Assembly: GCA_964579245.1 (NCBI GenBank)
Contig: CAZOFY010000075.1
Location: 1-10,114 of the forward strand
From: Firm-13 sp964579245
GTDB lineage: Bacteria > Bacillota > Clostridia > Saccharofermentanales > Saccharofermentanaceae
Reading direction: 5' to 3'
Length of the DNA stretch: 10,114 nt
Of this stretch, positions 8,566 to 10,114 are shown in pieces. The stretch's first letter is position 1. Each line of letters begins with the position of its first letter. A program made the position numbers and the translations under genes. The notes below the pieces were generated by a model. That model had not been told where the DNA came from and ran no database searches. It saw nothing but the letters and a program-made list of their open reading frames with translations.

Positions 8566-9273
8566 TTACCATTCGATATCGTCAATTGACACAGGATTGG
8601 GATTGACTTCGTTGCTGACGATTCTGCCGTTACGGATCTTCATAATTCGATCGGCCATAGGTGCTATGGCTTGATTATGAGTGATAATGATAGCCGTGGT
8701 ATTCCTTTTCCTGCTCAGCTCATAGAGCAGTCGAATGATCGCTTTTCCAGTCTGATAGTCCAAAGCACCGGTTGGTTCATCACATAGGAGCAGATTAGGA
8801 TTCTTAGCCAACGCCCTGGCAATCGCGACTCTCTGCTGCTCACCGCCTGATAATTGTGCCGGAAAATTCTCTGTGCGCTCTGATAGGCCAACCATATCAA
8901 GGGCTTTCTCCGCATGAATGGAGTCCTTGCTGAGCATGGCTGCAATCTCAACATTTTCCTTCGCTGTCAGATTGGGGATCAGATTATAGAACTGGAAAAC
9001 AAATCCAACGTCATAACGCCGATATTCGACCATCTGCCTCTTGTTCAGGGCTGTGATTTCGCGCCCATCCAGCAAAATCTCACCGTCTGAAACAGTATCC
9101 ATACCGCCAAGCATATTGATGAGCGTCGTCTTCCCTGCTCCCGAGGACCCAAGAAGAACGCAGAACTCTCCTTTGCCGATACCAAATGAAATGTTGTCGA
9201 GAGCAGTTATTTCTGCCGCTCCGTGTCCATATTTCTTACTTACATTTTTGAAACGGATATACGTGTCTGTCAT
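8566..9273 (-). CDS. ABC transporter ATP-binding protein, MacB/LolD type
   Basis: Cytoplasmic ATPase of 235 residues, the usual length for this family, that powers the permease encoded directly downstream. All nucleotide-binding motifs are intact: A-loop Tyr15, Walker A GSSGAGKT (42-49), Q-loop Gln94, signature LSGGEQQ (141-147), Walker B LLLCDE (161-166), D-loop GALD (169-172) and H-loop His199. The context FVFQFYNLIPNLTA around the Q-loop is typical of MacB/LolD/FtsE-like ATPases. The ATG at 9273 has AGGTG 10 bases upstream. It is the first gene of a two-gene operon that follows a sigma-A-like promoter at 9374-9402. The gene is complete and shows nothing unusual; the transported substrate is not predictable from it. 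Confidence 0.96.
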   Translation of the reverse strand: MTDTYIRFKNVSKKYGHGAAEITALDNISFGIGKGEFCVLLGSSGAGKTTLINMLGGMDTVSDGEILLDGREITALNKRQMVEYRRYDVGFVFQFYNLIPNLTAKENVEIAAMLSKDSIHAEKALDMVGLSERTENFPAQLSGGEQQRVAIARALAKNPNLLLCDEPTGALDYQTGKAIIRLLYELSRKRNTTAIIITHNQAIAPMADRIMKIRNGRIVSNEVNPNPVSIDDIEW

Positions 9274-9283
9274 TTTTACGTCA

Positions 9284-9288
9284 CACCT
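9284..9288 (-). promoter_or_regulatory. Ribosome binding site of the ABC ATPase gene
   Basis: The minus strand reads AAAGGTGTGACGTAAAAATG. The AGGTG core lies 10 bases before the ATG at 9273, slightly far but acceptable. It supports that ATG as the start. Confidence 0.6.
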
Positions 9289-9360
9289 TTAAATTGTTAA
9301 CTCGATTTGCTGATTACTATTGATTTCTTCCTATGGTTTCATATGACTTTCTATGCAAAA

Positions 9361-9462
9361 TTATCTTACATTAATTGTCTGACCGCGATTTAATATTGTC
9401 AATAAACGAAGTGTTAACTTTTCGTTCTTTTCGATCATGCTTTCTTGAATACAATCAGGCAT
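9361..9462 (-). pseudogene. 33-codon reading frame, possible remnant of an HTH regulator N-terminus
   Basis: An ATG at 9462 opens a frame of 33 codons ending at TAA (9363-9361). The central part reads EKLTLRLLTILNRGQTINV, which resembles the first helix of the HTH_11/DeoR/WYL class of regulators, where a conserved xELA helix would normally follow. Here a stop follows directly, and no continuation of the helix-turn-helix is seen in the other frames. No clear Shine-Dalgarno site precedes the ATG. The frame also contains the likely promoter of the ABC operon, so it may be a chance frame, a decayed regulator gene or, less likely, a small peptide. Confidence 0.25.
9374..9402 (-). promoter_or_regulatory. 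Sigma-A-like promoter of the ABC transporter operon
   Basis: On the minus strand a perfect TTGACA (9402-9397) is followed after exactly 17 bases by GACAAT (9379-9374), which matches four of six -10 positions. Transcription would begin near 9367, about 95 bases before the ATPase ATG. An 8-base direct repeat TGTTAACT occurs at 9412-9419, upstream of the -35 box, and at 9295-9302, just upstream of the ribosome site. This could be an operator pair but may be chance. Confidence 0.5.
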
Positions 9463-9523
9463 TTTTATAAGTGTTGTAATTAGTCTTCAGATCATATGTT
9501 TAAAATTGATCCGTCATTGGATG

Positions 9524-9552
9524 AAAAAACCGCACGTCACCATGCGGCTTTT
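9524..9552 (-). terminator. Rho-independent terminator of the fibronectin-domain gene
   Basis: On the minus strand, CCGCATG (9547-9541) pairs with CGTGCGG (9536-9530), a 7-bp stem with one U-G wobble, around GTGA, a GNRA tetraloop. AAAAG precedes the stem and six T residues (9529-9524) follow it. On the plus strand the wobble becomes a C-A mismatch, so the minus orientation is favoured. It begins 82 bases after the stop codon of the gene at 9635. Confidence 0.85.
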
Positions 9553-9634
9553 ACTGTTTTTTTTGACACTGCCGTCATACCGACAGATTCATGATCATAT
9601 GTTGATCTACTGCTTATCTTAATGACAACAGCTA

Positions 9635-10114
9635 TTAAGGCTTTGCCTCTACAGCCGATGTTGTCGTACTGTAAACCTTCGTCGTTCCAACCATCGTATA
9701 AGCCTTCACCTTGTAATAAAAAGCATTTCCTGTCGTCAGTAAAGTATCGGAATAACTTGTTCCTGTCACTCCCTTAATATAAGTGAAGTCACTGTCCGGA
9801 GAGGTCGAGCGATAAATGGAATAACCAGTCGCTCCGACGACTGTATTCCAGCTGACTTTGATGCTGGTAGTATCTATTACCGTTGCCTCCAATCCGGTCG
9901 GCTTAGCCGGGATCGGCTTGACACTGACAGTTTCAGATACAGGACTCATAATCTTATTCGTACCAATCTTGACATAGGCCTTGATCTGGTAATAGTATAT
10001 CGTTCCCGTCGTCAGTCCTGTATTGGTATAACTTGTTCCTGTCACACCCTTAATATAGGTAAAACCACTGTCCGGCGAGGTCGAGCGATAGATCGAGTAG
10101 CCGGTTGCACCTGT
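9635..10114 (-). CDS. Fibronectin type III repeat protein, C-terminal part (5' end outside window)
   Basis: The reading frame is open from the right edge to TAA at 9637-9635, giving the last 159 residues of a longer protein. It does not start at the GTG near 10045: the frame continues upstream through codons for GATGYSIYRSTSPDS, which recur one repeat later. Two tandem fibronectin type III modules of about 92 residues are visible, the upstream one cut by the window edge. Typical motifs are SIKVSWN, GATGYSIYRS and the Y-x-V/I-K-A-Y strand near each module end. Such domains act as spacers or binding modules in extracellular proteins, so this is probably a secreted or surface protein. The visible C terminus carries no LPXTG signal or membrane anchor. 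Any enzymatic domain or signal peptide would lie upstream, outside the window. Confidence 0.88.
   Translation of the reverse strand, partial: TGATGYSIYRSTSPDSGFTYIKGVTGTSYTNTGLTTGTIYYYQIKAYVKIGTNKIMSPVSETVSVKPIPAKPTGLEATVIDTTSIKVSWNTVVGATGYSIYRSTSPDSDFTYIKGVTGTSYSDTLLTTGNAFYYKVKAYTMVGTTKVYSTTTSAVEAKP
9745..10114 (-). repeat. 276-bp coding repeat in the fibronectin-domain gene
   Basis: The segment starting with ACTTGTTCCTGTCAC at 9755 recurs at 10031, a period of 276 bases or 92 codons. The following 80 bases stay closely similar in both copies, including TCGAGCGATA and CCGGTTGC/CCAGTCGC variants. The second copy runs off the right edge. This is DNA-level similarity between adjacent fibronectin type III modules, as produced by recent duplication or recombination between modules. 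Confidence 0.8.

Noticed and set aside
8562..8585. TTG start at 8585 for the permease, overlapping the ATPase gene
   Set aside because: It has no better ribosome site than the ATG at 8561. It would add eight residues not expected before the first membrane segment, and the ATG is ideally placed 4 bases after the ATPase stop.

Overview
The window reads as part of a Gram-positive, low-to-moderate GC chromosome, most likely a member of the Clostridia. The clues are Shine-Dalgarno sites such as GGAGG, short U-tailed hairpin terminators, a signal-peptide surface protein with a BspA-like leucine-rich segment, many bacterial Ig-like modules and C-terminal DUF4214-like repeats, and fibronectin type III repeats in a neighbouring gene. 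This placement is inference from domain types; no taxonomic marker gene is present.

All four protein genes lie on the minus strand, so transcription runs from high to low coordinates. At the right edge (9635-10114) is the 3' part of a gene encoding tandem fibronectin type III domains, closed by a convincing terminator at 9524-9552. A 361-base gap (9274-9634) then holds that terminator, a sigma-A-like promoter and a 33-codon reading frame that may be a remnant of a helix-turn-helix regulator. The promoter precedes a two-gene ABC transporter operon: a MacB/LolD-type ATPase (8566-9273) and a permease with two FtsX-type domains (6111-8561), separated by 4 bases. A 280-base gap with a weak terminator and candidate promoters follows. 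Next comes a 1,891-residue secreted mosaic protein (155-5830), whose stop codon is 28 bases from a strong minus-strand terminator (88-126). The first 52 bases hold a plus-strand terminator, so a convergent plus-strand gene ends just outside the left edge.

The ATPase and permease almost certainly work together as an envelope transporter of the mechanotransmission/MacB superfamily. The two flanking genes encode repeat-rich extracellular proteins. Whether the transporter serves them is unknown; each gene block appears to have its own terminator and promoter, so the link is only proximity.

The most notable sequence feature is an internal tandem duplication of 552 bases (184 codons) in the giant surface gene. 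One half of the unit is about 94 percent identical between copies while the other half has diverged, which points to recent duplication or gene conversion. I found no CRISPR array, tRNA, rRNA, insertion sequence or phage gene, and no clear sign of an undescribed multi-gene system.
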